64,000 nt of DNA from positions 248,001 to 312,000 of the forward strand of contig JAEYOP010000030.1 in NCBI GenBank assembly GCA_023411575.1, in the 5' to 3' direction. The position numbers were made by a program, and so were the translations under genes. This DNA is from Bacillota bacterium (lineage in GTDB: Bacteria > Bacillota > Clostridia > Acetivibrionales > DTU013). Numbering within the stretch: position 1 is the first letter of the stretch; each line of letters begins with the position of its first letter. Below, piece after piece: positions 30,304-39,755 of the stretch. The notes below the pieces were generated by a model, which searched no databases, was not told the origin of the DNA, and saw nothing but the letters and a program-made list of their open reading frames with translations.

Positions 30304-31632
30304 GTGAGTAAACGCCGCAACATGCTTCTTGTTTTTTTGCTAATAGCGGTACAGAGCGCAATTGCCGTATTTGCCGGGGTTGCGGCTTTGTATGCCGTGT
30401 CGCAGGAAACCCTTCCGTCCGGTGTAACGGCAGGGGATGTTTCCATCGGCGGCATGAGCTACCCCGAAGCGGCGAAGGCTCTGGAAAACGCCTATGCGGA
30501 TCAATTCAAAACCGGCTCGATCAAGCTGGAGACCGAAAAAAAATCCTTTGAGATTCCCTATTCACAGCTTAATGCAAAAGTAGACGGCGCCGCTACCGTC
30601 GATTCCTTCAGGGCCGAGAAAAGCCTGTCCGGCATTTCGATGCTTCTCGAAGCTTATTTTGGCAAAAAGAAACCGTCTCTCACTCCCGTTGTCAACTTGA
30701 ACGAGGGCAAGCTGCGGGAAGCCCTGCTTCCGATTGCCGAGAAACTGCATGAGGATCCGGTCGATGCGGAGATCATTTACAAGGACGGCACAATCGAGAA
30801 AAAGTCGGAGATCGACGGCGTTGCGCTGAACGTTTCCAACGCGGCGGCGCTGATTCTGAAGCAGGCTGCGGAAAACCCGTGGCAGCCCATCCGGCTGGAC
30901 CGTTCCCATAATTTTGAATTGCAGCCGGTTCAAGCCGAATACCGGCTTAAGGATTACGAAGAAATCGAACAGGTACTGGCTTCCTATTCGACGAAAATCG
31001 TGGAGGAAGAGCTTATGGACAGCATAAGCCTGGCGGTGGACAGCATAAACGGCATCGTCCTTCCGGCCACCGTCAACAAGGCGGATGCCGAGCCCTTTTC
31101 CTTTGTGGAATGGCTTATGAAAGAAAATGCGGATTTTGAAAACGACAACGAAGGGTACGACCAGGTCGCCTCCACTCTGTACGCCGCGCTTCTGACCGCC
31201 GGCGTGCCGTACGACTCCATAACGCGGCTGCGCCACACGATGACGGCGGACTATATTGATCCGGGCCTTGACGCATGGATATCGGGGAGCGCGGGGGATT
31301 TGAAGTTCATCAATCCTTTCAGCCACAAGCTGGCCATTTTCGCGCTGATCGAGGGCAACCGGGTCAAGGTGGTGGTTGCCGGAGACGCGAGGGATCGGAA
31401 GGAAAACAGCGAAATTACGACGGAAATTACCCAGAGAATTGAACCGCCGGTGTACAATGTGGAAAACGACAGCCTCAAGCCGGGCGAAAAAGTGGTCTTG
31501 AACCCGGGAAGAGAAGGGGTCGTGGTCAATGTGCTCCAGGGCGGGAAAGTGGTCAATACGGACGAATATGAGGCCGAGAAGGCCATTGTTCAAATAGGGC
31601 CCGGCACCGAATGGAAAAAGGACGGAAAATAA
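30304..31632 (+). CDS. VanW-family protein with peptidoglycan-binding-like and G5-like regions
   Basis: 442 residues, exported and membrane anchored by an N-terminal segment (about 6-30). A PG-binding-4-like domain (about 38-195, with the GVTAGDVSIGGMSYPEAAKAL start) is followed by a VanW domain (about 250-365). The C-terminal strand-rich part (PGEKVVLNPGREG) resembles G5 domains. VanW proteins occur near vancomycin resistance genes and in spore formers, but their biochemical role is unclear. GTG 30304 with GGAG nine bases upstream is preferred over ATG 30289. Its stop codon abuts the convergent mecA stop. Confidence 0.85.
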   Translation: MSKRRNMLLVFLLIAVQSAIAVFAGVAALYAVSQETLPSGVTAGDVSIGGMSYPEAAKALENAYADQFKTGSIKLETEKKSFEIPYSQLNAKVDGAATVDSFRAEKSLSGISMLLEAYFGKKKPSLTPVVNLNEGKLREALLPIAEKLHEDPVDAEIIYKDGTIEKKSEIDGVALNVSNAAALILKQAAENPWQPIRLDRSHNFELQPVQAEYRLKDYEEIEQVLASYSTKIVEEELMDSISLAVDSINGIVLPATVNKADAEPFSFVEWLMKENADFENDNEGYDQVASTLYAALLTAGVPYDSITRLRHTMTADYIDPGLDAWISGSAGDLKFINPFSHKLAIFALIEGNRVKVVVAGDARDRKENSEITTEITQRIEPPVYNVENDSLKPGEKVVLNPGREGVVVNVLQGGKVVNTDEYEAEKAIVQIGPGTEWKKDGK

Positions 31633-32259
31633 TCAAAAATACTGCCGGAGCATTTCCAGCGCCTTATATTCCATGATCTTCTCTCCATACTCATTCAGAT
31701 ATCCTTCGAAAAAGCTTATATTCCCCACCTTTGTCCCGTATTCGTTCAGGGTCAGCTCGAACAGCTTGGCATTGGTGGCGGTCAGTCCGCTTCTCGAGAG
31801 CACGAGATAATAGGTATCCTTGCACCGGTAAAGGGTGGTGTCGCCGATGTAAAGGCCGTCCAGCTTTCTGGCAAGGCTGCAGACATCGTCGATATCGCGG
31901 AAGGAATAAATAAAAAGAGAAGAGCAGACCTTGCGGCTCTTTTTCTTCACCCGCAGGTCGCTTTTTTTCATTTTGCTCTTGATGTATTTCTGGATGGACT
32001 CAAAATCGCCGTCTTCATCCACCTTGGTGATGGTGATGATAAATCCTTCGCTGGTATCCGGCAGGGGCTCGATGATCAACTGGGAATCGGACAGGCTGAA
32101 GCCGAGCTGCTCCTCGGCCTGCTCCATCATGTCCCAGAAAAACTCCTGGGCGGCCGGGGTGTTGTAATTCAGCGTATTCAGATCGATGTTCCTCTCCTCC
32201 AGATCGTTGAGAGAAATGGTCACCTTTATAATATTTTCGCTTATTTTTTCTATTTTCAT
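31633..32259 (-). CDS. mecA: Adaptor protein MecA
   Basis: 208 residues. MecA delivers substrates to the ClpC AAA+ unfoldase and controls competence or sporulation factors in Bacillota. The N-terminal KIEKISENIIKVTISLNDL and the C-terminal TLYRCKDTYYLVL and EYG segments are typical. The middle is charged (SKMKKSDLRVKKKSRK). ATG at 32259 follows GGTGAG. clpC is not in the window. It converges on the VanW gene with no spacer between stop codons. Confidence 0.93.
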   Translation of the reverse strand: MKIEKISENIIKVTISLNDLEERNIDLNTLNYNTPAAQEFFWDMMEQAEEQLGFSLSDSQLIIEPLPDTSEGFIITITKVDEDGDFESIQKYIKSKMKKSDLRVKKKSRKVCSSLFIYSFRDIDDVCSLARKLDGLYIGDTTLYRCKDTYYLVLSRSGLTATNAKLFELTLNEYGTKVGNISFFEGYLNEYGEKIMEYKALEMLRQYF

Positions 32260-32406
32260 ATGCTCACCGGGTTCGTTCCGTTACTCCGTTTATATTGTTT
32301 TCCAGTAATATAATATTATTATACTTCTTTATCGGTTAAAAGAGAAGCCTATTTTAACATCATTGGAGCTGGCCATTCCTGGATGCCGTTCCGGAATGCG
32401 CGGTCC

Positions 32407-33759
32407 CTATTTGGGTCTGCGGATATACAGCAGCACGGAGAGGCCTATAAAGTACGCCACAAGCCCAAGCATCGTATAAAGGTACATTATGGGGGCATGT
32501 GTAACAAAGCCGACCACGGGAACGTTCAGCAGGAGCATGAGGGGGAAGCCCACGAAAAGGCCCGCGCCGCTGCCGAGAACGAGGTTTTTGGTTGCCGAGG
32601 ATTCGAACCGGGGATCGATCTCTTTAACAAGGGCAAGGCCCGTTGAGACGATTCCCGTGAGGTTGCCGTACAAAGCCAGCATGTTTTCCAGCACATCCGT
32701 CTTGTAAATCCGCTTGCAGACAAAGACAATGTAGAATACGGTGATAATGCCGCCCAGCGTGCAGATGATGAGGGTGGGCAGCAGATATTGCTTCAGGATG
32801 GAAATGGATATCGCGGCGATGGAAGCGGTGATCATGAAATCAAACGCGCCGCCGGCTATTCTTTCCAGCAGGAAGTCGCTGGTATATTCCCGGACGATGA
32901 CTTTTTTCCTTCTCAGCAGGTCATAAATAAAACGGAACAGGATGGCAAGAAGGGAGGCGACGATGAAGCTGAAGCCCCACAGCATGGTGGATAGGGTCTG
33001 GCCAAAGGTCCCCATGGTGCCCAGGACGGTGGTAAGCCCCCTCAATACCAGATAGGTCGCCAGGTAGATGATTCCGATGGTGAACAACTGGATCGTGAAG
33101 CCGTCGACGGATTCGGCGTCTCCGATATCCTCCTTGTGGATTGCCTTGTCCGGCACAAAATTCTTGTCGCGCAGGTGGGAGGGCTTGATTTTCTGTTTCC
33201 GGATGAGGTAGTTCATCAGCGGGATTCCGCCGATGCATGCCCAGAGCAGGCCCATCGCGGCGACGGACAGGCCGATGTTGCCTCCGTTGACGAAGCCCAG
33301 CGCTTCCCAGGACCTGCCCATGGAATAGGCCTGGGCCGAACCCTGGCCGAAGCCCAGGGGCAGGAGCATGCCGAATACGGGGAACAGGTCCGGGAAGAAG
33401 GTATAGGCCAGGAAGAGGGACAGCCCGAAACCGATGATTCCCTGCAGCACATAGCCGTTTACGATAAAGATCCCCGTATTTACAATATCCCGGTTCTTTT
33501 CGGTGTTTCGCTCCTTTAAGGCAAGGGAAATGAACCCGACGGACATCAGGTGGTACAGGATGTTGCCCATGTGTTCCGCGCTGAACGGCGTCAGATTCAG
33601 GAACTGCGGGCCCAGGACGAGGCCGATGAACCCCGCTATGATCGCATTGGGTATAAAGAACCGTCCAAAAAACTTGAAGCTTCTTTTCAGATAGGTTGCC
33701 AGACCCATGAATAATGAGAGCATTAAGATATCCCAGATGTAAGACCAGCCTGAACTCAT
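32407..33759 (-). CDS. Sodium/glutamate symporter-family transporter (GltS-like)
   Basis: 450 residues, polytopic membrane protein with about ten to twelve helices. Recognisable GltS-family features are the first helix pair (FIPNAIIAGFIGLVLGPQF), LPLGFGQGSAQAYSMG and the repeated NIGLSVAAMGL element. The family takes up glutamate with sodium, but substrate specificity here is not provable. ATG at 33759 follows AAGGGGGG and overlaps the acyltransferase stop as ATGA, so the two genes are translationally coupled. Confidence 0.85.
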   Translation of the reverse strand: MSSGWSYIWDILMLSLFMGLATYLKRSFKFFGRFFIPNAIIAGFIGLVLGPQFLNLTPFSAEHMGNILYHLMSVGFISLALKERNTEKNRDIVNTGIFIVNGYVLQGIIGFGLSLFLAYTFFPDLFPVFGMLLPLGFGQGSAQAYSMGRSWEALGFVNGGNIGLSVAAMGLLWACIGGIPLMNYLIRKQKIKPSHLRDKNFVPDKAIHKEDIGDAESVDGFTIQLFTIGIIYLATYLVLRGLTTVLGTMGTFGQTLSTMLWGFSFIVASLLAILFRFIYDLLRRKKVIVREYTSDFLLERIAGGAFDFMITASIAAISISILKQYLLPTLIICTLGGIITVFYIVFVCKRIYKTDVLENMLALYGNLTGIVSTGLALVKEIDPRFESSATKNLVLGSGAGLFVGFPLMLLLNVPVVGFVTHAPIMYLYTMLGLVAYFIGLSVLLYIRRPK

Positions 33760-34970
33760 GTCCGTTTCCCCCCTTGGTGTTTTTTCAAAAATCCGATTGC
33801 CATGACCCATTTATAGGCCGAAAAATCCCCATTTTTCCTGCTGAACCGGTACAGGATACCGTCCTCTATAATTTCCAACTGGTTGTTGAATTGAATATTC
33901 TCTCCAATTATATCATGCAAATGAAATCGGTGCAGTACATTGCCGGCAAGGCTGTATTCGATCCTGCCGGGATAAAGGGTCAGGATTCCGCCCTCCTCCT
34001 CCGTTTTCAACGTCCCGGTTTTTTGCCCCGTCCGCAGGACGATTTCCCTGTCGGCCAGCAGCGGTTCACCGCGTTCGGAGGAAATCCGTGCTGCAGCGAG
34101 CGCCTCAAGTTGTTCCAACTGCCACAAGTTCCAATCCCGTGCATTGTCAAAATGAAGTTTGGCCCCGTCCGTCTCCAAAAAGCCGTAGGAATTGTACACC
34201 GCATCATAGGAGCAGTTTCCGCACCGCAAATGGCTGCCGTTGGATTTCAGACCTCCTATGGCTCCGCATTCGGGGCAGGTAAAGAGGAAAAGCTCCAGCT
34301 TCTCCGCCGGACGGCGGCCTTTGTAGGGGATCATCCGGCTGCGCTGGTAATCCGTTTCGTCATGGGCCAGGCTTTCGGAAATGGCACGGTATATTTCGTC
34401 GGCGGTCAGGCCTGCGATGTCCTGGGACTCCAAAACCCGGGAAAGCGTCATGGTCAGCCCGCCCTTCCGCGTTGAGGCCGCCCACCGGGGCATGGAAAGA
34501 CAGGCGCCCTGGAATACCACTGATACTACGGGGATTTTCAGGGCTTTGATCAGCTTGGCGGTGGCGTAGAGAAGGGGCAGCGTCCTGCCGTCCCAGTTTC
34601 TCCGGCCTTCGGGGAATATGCCCACGATGCCGTCGCTTTTGACCACTTCCAGGATTCCCCGTATGGACTGGGGGTCCGCCACGTTTTTCGTCTTCGGAAT
34701 GGCCCCCACAAGCTTCAGGAGTTGCTTGAGCACCGGGCTCCGGAAATAGGCGTCCGAGGTGATGAAGTAAACGGGGTCCGGAAAGCACATGGAAAGAAGG
34801 AAGGGGTCCCAGAAATTCGTGTGGTTGGCAAGGACGATATAAGGCGGTTTAAGGCCTGCCAGCTTTCCGTTCTCGATCTTGTAGCCGAACAGGAGCTTCA
34901 TGTAACCGCCCAGCGTGAGTTTCAGAAATTTATTGAACAGCTTGCCCGCTCTGTATTTTCTCAATTTCAT
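33756..34970 (-). CDS. PlsC-like acyltransferase with C-terminal zinc ribbon and extra domain
   Basis: 404 residues from ATG 34970; the frame stays open upstream to 35054, so the start is not certain. The 1-acyl-glycerol-3-phosphate acyltransferase domain (about 25-210) holds H50 and D55 of the HX4D motif and the FPEGRR motif at 119-124. A zinc ribbon follows (C232, C235, C250, C253), then about 140 residues of beta-rich sequence. PlsC enzymes are usually 200-250 residues, so this extension is unusual. It is coupled to the downstream symporter gene. The acyl acceptor is not known. Confidence 0.82.
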   Translation of the reverse strand: MKLRKYRAGKLFNKFLKLTLGGYMKLLFGYKIENGKLAGLKPPYIVLANHTNFWDPFLLSMCFPDPVYFITSDAYFRSPVLKQLLKLVGAIPKTKNVADPQSIRGILEVVKSDGIVGIFPEGRRNWDGRTLPLLYATAKLIKALKIPVVSVVFQGACLSMPRWAASTRKGGLTMTLSRVLESQDIAGLTADEIYRAISESLAHDETDYQRSRMIPYKGRRPAEKLELFLFTCPECGAIGGLKSNGSHLRCGNCSYDAVYNSYGFLETDGAKLHFDNARDWNLWQLEQLEALAAARISSERGEPLLADREIVLRTGQKTGTLKTEEEGGILTLYPGRIEYSLAGNVLHRFHLHDIIGENIQFNNQLEIIEDGILYRFSRKNGDFSAYKWVMAIGFLKKHQGGKRT

Positions 34971-35080
34971 GCTTCGATGCTCCGTTGCTCCCGGGGTTTT
35001 TCGCAGAACAACTTTTATAATGGAATTCATTTTATCACAAGCCCGGGGAAACATCCATCCTTATCTAAAAATTAACACGA

Positions 35081-35109
35081 TTGCTTTTGGGGTCCGGCTG
35101 GTGTAAAAT
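35081..35109 (+). promoter_or_regulatory. Promoter of pyk
   Basis: TTGCTT at 35081-35086, a 17-bp spacer, TAAAAT at 35104-35109. Confidence 0.65.
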
Positions 35110-35131
35110 CAAAGAATATGGATCAGTTACG

Positions 35132-35185
35132 GCGCATCGTAGCGCAAGCCGGCGGCTTCGTCGGTCTTGTGCTTTTTTGATGCGC
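35132..35185 (+). promoter_or_regulatory. Structured 5' leader of pyk
   Basis: GCGCATC (35132-35138) pairs perfectly with GATGCGC (35179-35185). It encloses a smaller CAAG-CCG/CGG-CTTG hairpin (35145-35169) and a TTTTTT run at 35173-35178. The inner hairpin plus T run looks like a terminator that the outer stem would compete with, as in attenuators. No known riboswitch class is recognised. Confidence 0.45.
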
Positions 35186-35228
35186 AGGGCGCCCTGGCAA
35201 GCGGGGCGAAGGCTTTAGGAGGAAAATC

Positions 35229-36980
35229 ATGAGAAAAACGAAAATCATCTGTACGTTGGGACCTTCTGTTGACAATGAAGATATATTGCGCAAATTAATG
35301 CTTCTGGGCATGGATGTCGCCCGCATCAACTTCTCCCATGGGACCCACGAAGAGCATAAGAAGAGGGTGGAGACCTTCAAAAGGGTGAGGGACAGCCTGA
35401 AACTCCCCATACCGCTGCTCCTGGACACCAAAGGGCCGGAGATCCGGACCGGAAAATTCGAGACCGGTGAAGTCCTGCTGAAGGAAGGGGACACCATTAC
35501 CCTTGTCAATGAGGACATCGTCGGAAACTGCCACAGGGCCACCGTTACTTACAAAGAGCTGTATAAGGACGTAAAAAAGGGAGGGCGGATCCTGATCAAC
35601 GACGGGCTGGTGGAGCTCGAGGTCTGCGGCATTGAGGGCACCGACATCACCTGCCGGGTTCTCAACGGCGGCGTCATCGGCAACAACAAGGGGATCAACG
35701 TTCCCAATGTGGAGATCCATCTGCCGTCGATCACGGAAAAGGATGTTGCGGACATCGTCTTCGGAATCGAAAATGAATTTGACTTTATCGCCGCCTCCTT
35801 TGTGCGCAAGGCCTCCGATGTGATCGAGATCAAGAAGGTGCTGGAAAAGCATGGCGGGCACGGAATAAAGGTCATTGCCAAGATTGAGAACCGGGAAGGC
35901 ATAAAGAATTTTGACGAAATCATCAAGGTGTCGGACGGGATCATGGTGGCCAGGGGCGACCTGGGCGTGGAGATCCCCGTGCAGGAAGTTCCGGTGGTCC
36001 AGAAGCAGCTGATCGAGAAGTGCTACCGGAACGGCAAGCCGGTCATTACGGCCACCCAGATGCTGGACTCGATGATCCGCAATCCCAGGCCCACCAGGGC
36101 CGAGGCCAGCGACGTGGCAAACGCCATCTATGACGGAACCAGCGTCATCATGCTTTCCGGGGAAACGGCGGCGGGGAAGTATCCCCTGGAAACCCTCGAA
36201 ATGATGTGCAGGATAGCGGAGACGGCGGAGAATTCCATGGATTACTGGAAAAGGTTCTCCTCCATGCAGTACGACATGATGGCCAGCGTGACCAACGCCA
36301 TCAGCCATGCGACCTGTACGACGGCGCAGGACCTGAATGCTTCCGCCATCATCACGGTCACCCAGTCCGGCCATACCGCCCGGATGATCTCGCGGTTCCG
36401 GCCGGCATGTCCCATTATCGCAACCACCACCGATTCGCGGGTGCTGCGGCAGCTGTCGCTTTCCTGGGGCGTCCTGCCGTATCTTGTCAAGGAAGCTTCG
36501 TCTACGGACGAAATGTTCGACATGGGGGTGGAAAAGGCGCTGGAATCGGGACATGTGAAAAGCGGGGAACTGGTCGTGATTACGGCCGGCGTGCCGATCG
36601 GCGTAAGCGGGACGACCAATATCCTGAAGGTGCATATCGTTGGGAAGGTGCTTGCACAGGGAATGGGCACCGGGACGGGTTCCATAACCGGCGAGCTCTG
36701 CGTGGCGCGGAGCGTCGTGGAAGCAAAGGAGAAGTTTACGGAAGGGTCCATATTGGTCGTGCCCTATACCAACAACGAGATGCTTCCCATTATGAAAATG
36801 GCCTCCGCCCTGATCGTGGAGGAGCCAGGAATAGCTTCCCATGCGGCCATTGTCGGCCTGACCCTGGAAATTCCGGTGGTGGTCGGGGCCGCGAACGCCA
36901 CCCATATTCTGAAAACCGGCTCCGTGGTGACGGTGGATGCCGACAGGGGCCTGGTCTTTTACGGGACGACGAAAAGCTGA
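35229..36980 (+). CDS. pyk: Pyruvate kinase with C-terminal PEP-utilising mobile domain
   Basis: Converts phosphoenolpyruvate and ADP to pyruvate and ATP, last step of glycolysis. 583 residues. The catalytic core (about 1-470) has RINFSHG, LLDTKGPEIRTG, the KIENREGIKNFDEI segment with the catalytic lysine, MVARGDLGVEIP and AILSGETAAGKYP-like MLSGETAAGKYP. The extra C-terminal domain (about 490-580) carries the GIASHAAIVGL swivelling phosphohistidine-type segment found in Bacillus and clostridial enzymes. ATG 35229 follows TTAGGAGG. Confidence 0.96.
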   Translation: MRKTKIICTLGPSVDNEDILRKLMLLGMDVARINFSHGTHEEHKKRVETFKRVRDSLKLPIPLLLDTKGPEIRTGKFETGEVLLKEGDTITLVNEDIVGNCHRATVTYKELYKDVKKGGRILINDGLVELEVCGIEGTDITCRVLNGGVIGNNKGINVPNVEIHLPSITEKDVADIVFGIENEFDFIAASFVRKASDVIEIKKVLEKHGGHGIKVIAKIENREGIKNFDEIIKVSDGIMVARGDLGVEIPVQEVPVVQKQLIEKCYRNGKPVITATQMLDSMIRNPRPTRAEASDVANAIYDGTSVIMLSGETAAGKYPLETLEMMCRIAETAENSMDYWKRFSSMQYDMMASVTNAISHATCTTAQDLNASAIITVTQSGHTARMISRFRPACPIIATTTDSRVLRQLSLSWGVLPYLVKEASSTDEMFDMGVEKALESGHVKSGELVVITAGVPIGVSGTTNILKVHIVGKVLAQGMGTGTGSITGELCVARSVVEAKEKFTEGSILVVPYTNNEMLPIMKMASALIVEEPGIASHAAIVGLTLEIPVVVGAANATHILKTGSVVTVDADRGLVFYGTTKS

Positions 36981-36982
36981 AG

Positions 36983-37005
36983 GCGGGGGCGATATCCGCC
37001 CCCGC
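36983..37005. terminator. GC-rich hairpin between convergent pyk and potD
   Basis: GCGGGGGC and GCCCCCGC form a perfect 8-bp stem with a 7-nt loop. It lies between two convergent genes and could serve both; no T run follows on either strand, so termination strength is uncertain. Confidence 0.6.
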
Positions 37006-37008
37006 GGA

Positions 37009-38091
37009 TCAGTTGGCTTTCACTTCCGTCCAGATCTTGCTGTATTCCTTGTTGATTTCATCGCCGGGGTATTCGAAGATTTCGCAGTTCTTCAGGTCCT
37101 CGTCCTGCGGATAGGCCGCCCGGTCCGACGTCAGCGCCGGATCCAGCTTTTTCATCACTTCCGTTTGGGGAGTGGCGTAGCCGATGTATTCCGTATTGTT
37201 ATAAGCCGCATCTGTACTGCACATGAAGTTGATGAAGGTTTCGGCTTCTTTCTGGTGCTTGCTGGTATTGGGGATTACCATGGAATCAAACCAGTAGTTT
37301 GTGCCTTCTTTCGGGATCGCATAGGCGAGGTTTTCATTCTCGGACATGCAGTAATAGGCGTCTCCTGACCATACCACCGCAAGCGCCGCCCCGTCGCCTA
37401 TCATCATATCCTTTACTTCATCCACCACATAGGCGTAGACCAGGGGCTTTTGCTCCGTCAGCTTTGCTTTTGCCTGCTCCAGTTGGGAAAGCTCCTGGGT
37501 GTTCATGGAAAAACCGAGCATTTTCAGGGTGATTCCGATGCTGTCCCGTTCGCTGTCCGGCATGAGGATTTGCTTGTTGTATTTTTTATCCCATAGGATC
37601 TTCCAACTGTCCACCGGGTCCGAAACCATGGTCTTGTTGTACAGGATTCCCACCGTGCCCCACATATAAGGAACGGAATATTCGTTGTTCGGATCATAGG
37701 ACAGGTTTTTGAACCGGTCGCCGATGTATTTGTAATTGGGGATATTGTTCAGGTTGATTTTATTCAGCATGCCCTCGTCCTTCATCCGCTTGATCATGTA
37801 GTCCGAAGGAATGGCCACGTCATACGCCGAGCCGCCGGTCTTGATCTTCACATACATGTCCTCGTTGGTGGTGAAGGTTTCATAATTCACCCTGATGTCG
37901 GGATAGGCCGCTTCGAAATCGGCAATAGTACTCTCGCCGATATACTCGCCCCAGTTGAATACATTGATCGTGACCTGGCCGTCCGAAGCGGTACCGCCGC
38001 CCGAGGCCGTTGCCGGACCGCCGCATGCGGCCAGTGCGAATGCGCAGACAGCCAGTGCGGCAAAAACAACGAAGCTTTTTTTCATTTTCAT
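37009..38091 (-). CDS. potD: Spermidine/putrescine ABC transporter substrate-binding lipoprotein
   Basis: 360 residues, family 1 polyamine-binding protein. A lipoprotein signal ends with C23 (FALAAC). The mature part begins INVFNWGEYIG, a hallmark of PotD/PotF with the conserved Trp-Gly-Glu-Tyr binding-site segment, and contains YDVAIPSDYMI and VPYMWGTVGILYN. ATG at 38091 follows AAAGGGGG. It is the last gene of the xre-potABCD operon, 30 bp after potC. Confidence 0.95.
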   Translation of the reverse strand: MKMKKSFVVFAALAVCAFALAACGGPATASGGGTASDGQVTINVFNWGEYIGESTIADFEAAYPDIRVNYETFTTNEDMYVKIKTGGSAYDVAIPSDYMIKRMKDEGMLNKINLNNIPNYKYIGDRFKNLSYDPNNEYSVPYMWGTVGILYNKTMVSDPVDSWKILWDKKYNKQILMPDSERDSIGITLKMLGFSMNTQELSQLEQAKAKLTEQKPLVYAYVVDEVKDMMIGDGAALAVVWSGDAYYCMSENENLAYAIPKEGTNYWFDSMVIPNTSKHQKEAETFINFMCSTDAAYNNTEYIGYATPQTEVMKKLDPALTSDRAAYPQDEDLKNCEIFEYPGDEINKEYSKIWTEVKAN

Positions 38092-38121
38092 TTTATTTCC
38101 CCCTTTAAATGCTGCAAACAG

Positions 38122-38934
38122 CTATATCAAATTACTCAGTTTGGCGGTTTCCTTGGCGCCCCCGCCCGGGTTCGGGCCGGAGGACCTTCTATTTATGATC
38201 AGCAGCAGTCCGAGCACCGTAATGAACATGATGGTGGACAATGCGTTTATTTTCGGATTGATCCCGCGCCTTGCCATGGAGTAGATCGTGATGGAAAGGG
38301 TGGAGACCCCGGAACCCGTTGTAAAGAAGCTGACGATGAAATCGTCCAGGGACAGGGTGAACGCCAGCAGGAAGCCCGTGATGACCCCCGGCATGATCTC
38401 GGGCAGGATTACCTTGCGGAATGCGAGCAAAGGCGTTGCGCCCAGGTCGAGGGCCGCTTCCCTGAGGTTGTTGTTCAGCTGCTTGAGCTTGGGCAGCACC
38501 GACAGGATCACATAGGGCACATTGAAGCTGATATGCGCCAGCAAAAGCGTCAGGAACCCAAGCTTGAGGTTCACGAAGATAAACAGGATCATCAGGGAAA
38601 TGCCGGTCACGATATCGGGATTCAACACCGGCAAATAGGTCAGGTTCATGATCAGGGACTTTTTAAGCTTGCCCATATTGTGAATGCCCACCGCAGTGGC
38701 AGTGCCCATGACCGTTGCGATCAAGGAAGCCGACAGGGCCACGGCCAGCGTGTAATACAGCGAGGACATGATCTGCGTGTCCCGGAACAGCTCGCCGTAC
38801 CACTTCAGCGTGAAGCCGTCCCAGTGCGCCCTGGATTTGGAGTTGTTGAACGAATAAATGATCAGGACGAAAACCGGCGCGTACAGGAAAGCGAACATGA
38901 GAAACAAATAGGCCTTCTTGACGGTTTTTTTCAA
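38122..38934 (-). CDS. potC: Spermidine/putrescine ABC transporter permease PotC
   Basis: 270 residues, six-helix permease. The cytoplasmic EAA loop (EAALDLGATPLLAFRKVILPEI, abbreviated E-A-A-x-D-L-G-A-T) contacts PotA. A TTG start at 38934 overlaps the potB stop as TTGA and follows GGAGGTGGG, so it is translationally coupled. Confidence 0.93.
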   Translation of the reverse strand: MKKTVKKAYLFLMFAFLYAPVFVLIIYSFNNSKSRAHWDGFTLKWYGELFRDTQIMSSLYYTLAVALSASLIATVMGTATAVGIHNMGKLKKSLIMNLTYLPVLNPDIVTGISLMILFIFVNLKLGFLTLLLAHISFNVPYVILSVLPKLKQLNNNLREAALDLGATPLLAFRKVILPEIMPGVITGFLLAFTLSLDDFIVSFFTTGSGVSTLSITIYSMARRGINPKINALSTIMFITVLGLLLIINRRSSGPNPGGGAKETAKLSNLI

Positions 38935-39755
38935 AACAGCCCACCTCCCGCCTCTTCTTTGTCATACCGGGACATGATCCCCATGCTGGCCAGGATCAGG
39001 AGCATCATGATAATGGAAACGGCGGAACCGAAATTCCAGTCGTAAACCCGCATGAACTGGTCTTCGATGAGGTTTCCGATCAGGGTGTACTGGCTGCCGC
39101 CGAGGAGCTTGGAAATGACAAAGGTGGTTACGGCCGGCATGAACACCATGGTGATCCCCGAAACGACTCCGGGCATGCTCAGGGGAAAGGTGATCCTCCG
39201 GAAAACGGTGAGGGAATCGGAGCCCAGATCTTCCGCCGCCTCAACCAGGCTGGAGTCGATCTTGCTCATGACCGAGAAGATCGGCAGGACCATAAACGGC
39301 AGGAAGTTGTAGACCATGCCCAGTACCACCGCCGAATCGGTGTACAGGATGTTCAGCTGGGGAAGCCCCAGGGCGCCGAGAAAGGTGTTGACCAGGCCCT
39401 TGCGCTCCAGCAGCGTCATCCACGCGTAGGTCCGCAGCAGGAAATTCATCCACATGGGGATGACGAAAAGCAGCACCATCAGGTTTTTCCGGCTCAAATC
39501 CTTGCTGGCCAGGATCATGGCCACAGGGTATCCGAGAATGAGGCAGATGAACGTGCTGATCAGCGCCAGGGCGACAGAACGTACCAATACCTTGATATAA
39601 ATGGGCTGCATGAATTTTTCAAAGTTTTCCGGCGAAAGCACCTTGCCGGAATCGGTGCTGACGGTGACGCTGTAATACAGTACGAGGACCAGCGGCACCA
39701 GAATGAAGATCAGCATCCAGACCACGTATGGGTACGATGTCCATCCTTTTTTCAT
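38931..39755 (-). CDS. potB: Spermidine/putrescine ABC transporter permease PotB
   Basis: 274 residues, six-helix permease. The EAA loop is EAAEDLGSDSLTVFRRI. The frame is open upstream to 39923 but ATG 39755 (MKKGWTSYPY) follows AAGGTG, overlaps the potA stop by 4 bp and matches the family start. Confidence 0.93.
   Translation of the reverse strand: MKKGWTSYPYVVWMLIFILVPLVLVLYYSVTVSTDSGKVLSPENFEKFMQPIYIKVLVRSVALALISTFICLILGYPVAMILASKDLSRKNLMVLLFVIPMWMNFLLRTYAWMTLLERKGLVNTFLGALGLPQLNILYTDSAVVLGMVYNFLPFMVLPIFSVMSKIDSSLVEAAEDLGSDSLTVFRRITFPLSMPGVVSGITMVFMPAVTTFVISKLLGGSQYTLIGNLIEDQFMRVYDWNFGSAVSIIMMLLILASMGIMSRYDKEEAGGGLF

Noticed and set aside
36983..37005. Origin or attachment site at the GC palindrome
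   Set aside because: It is a simple 8-bp hairpin between convergent genes, best read as a terminator.
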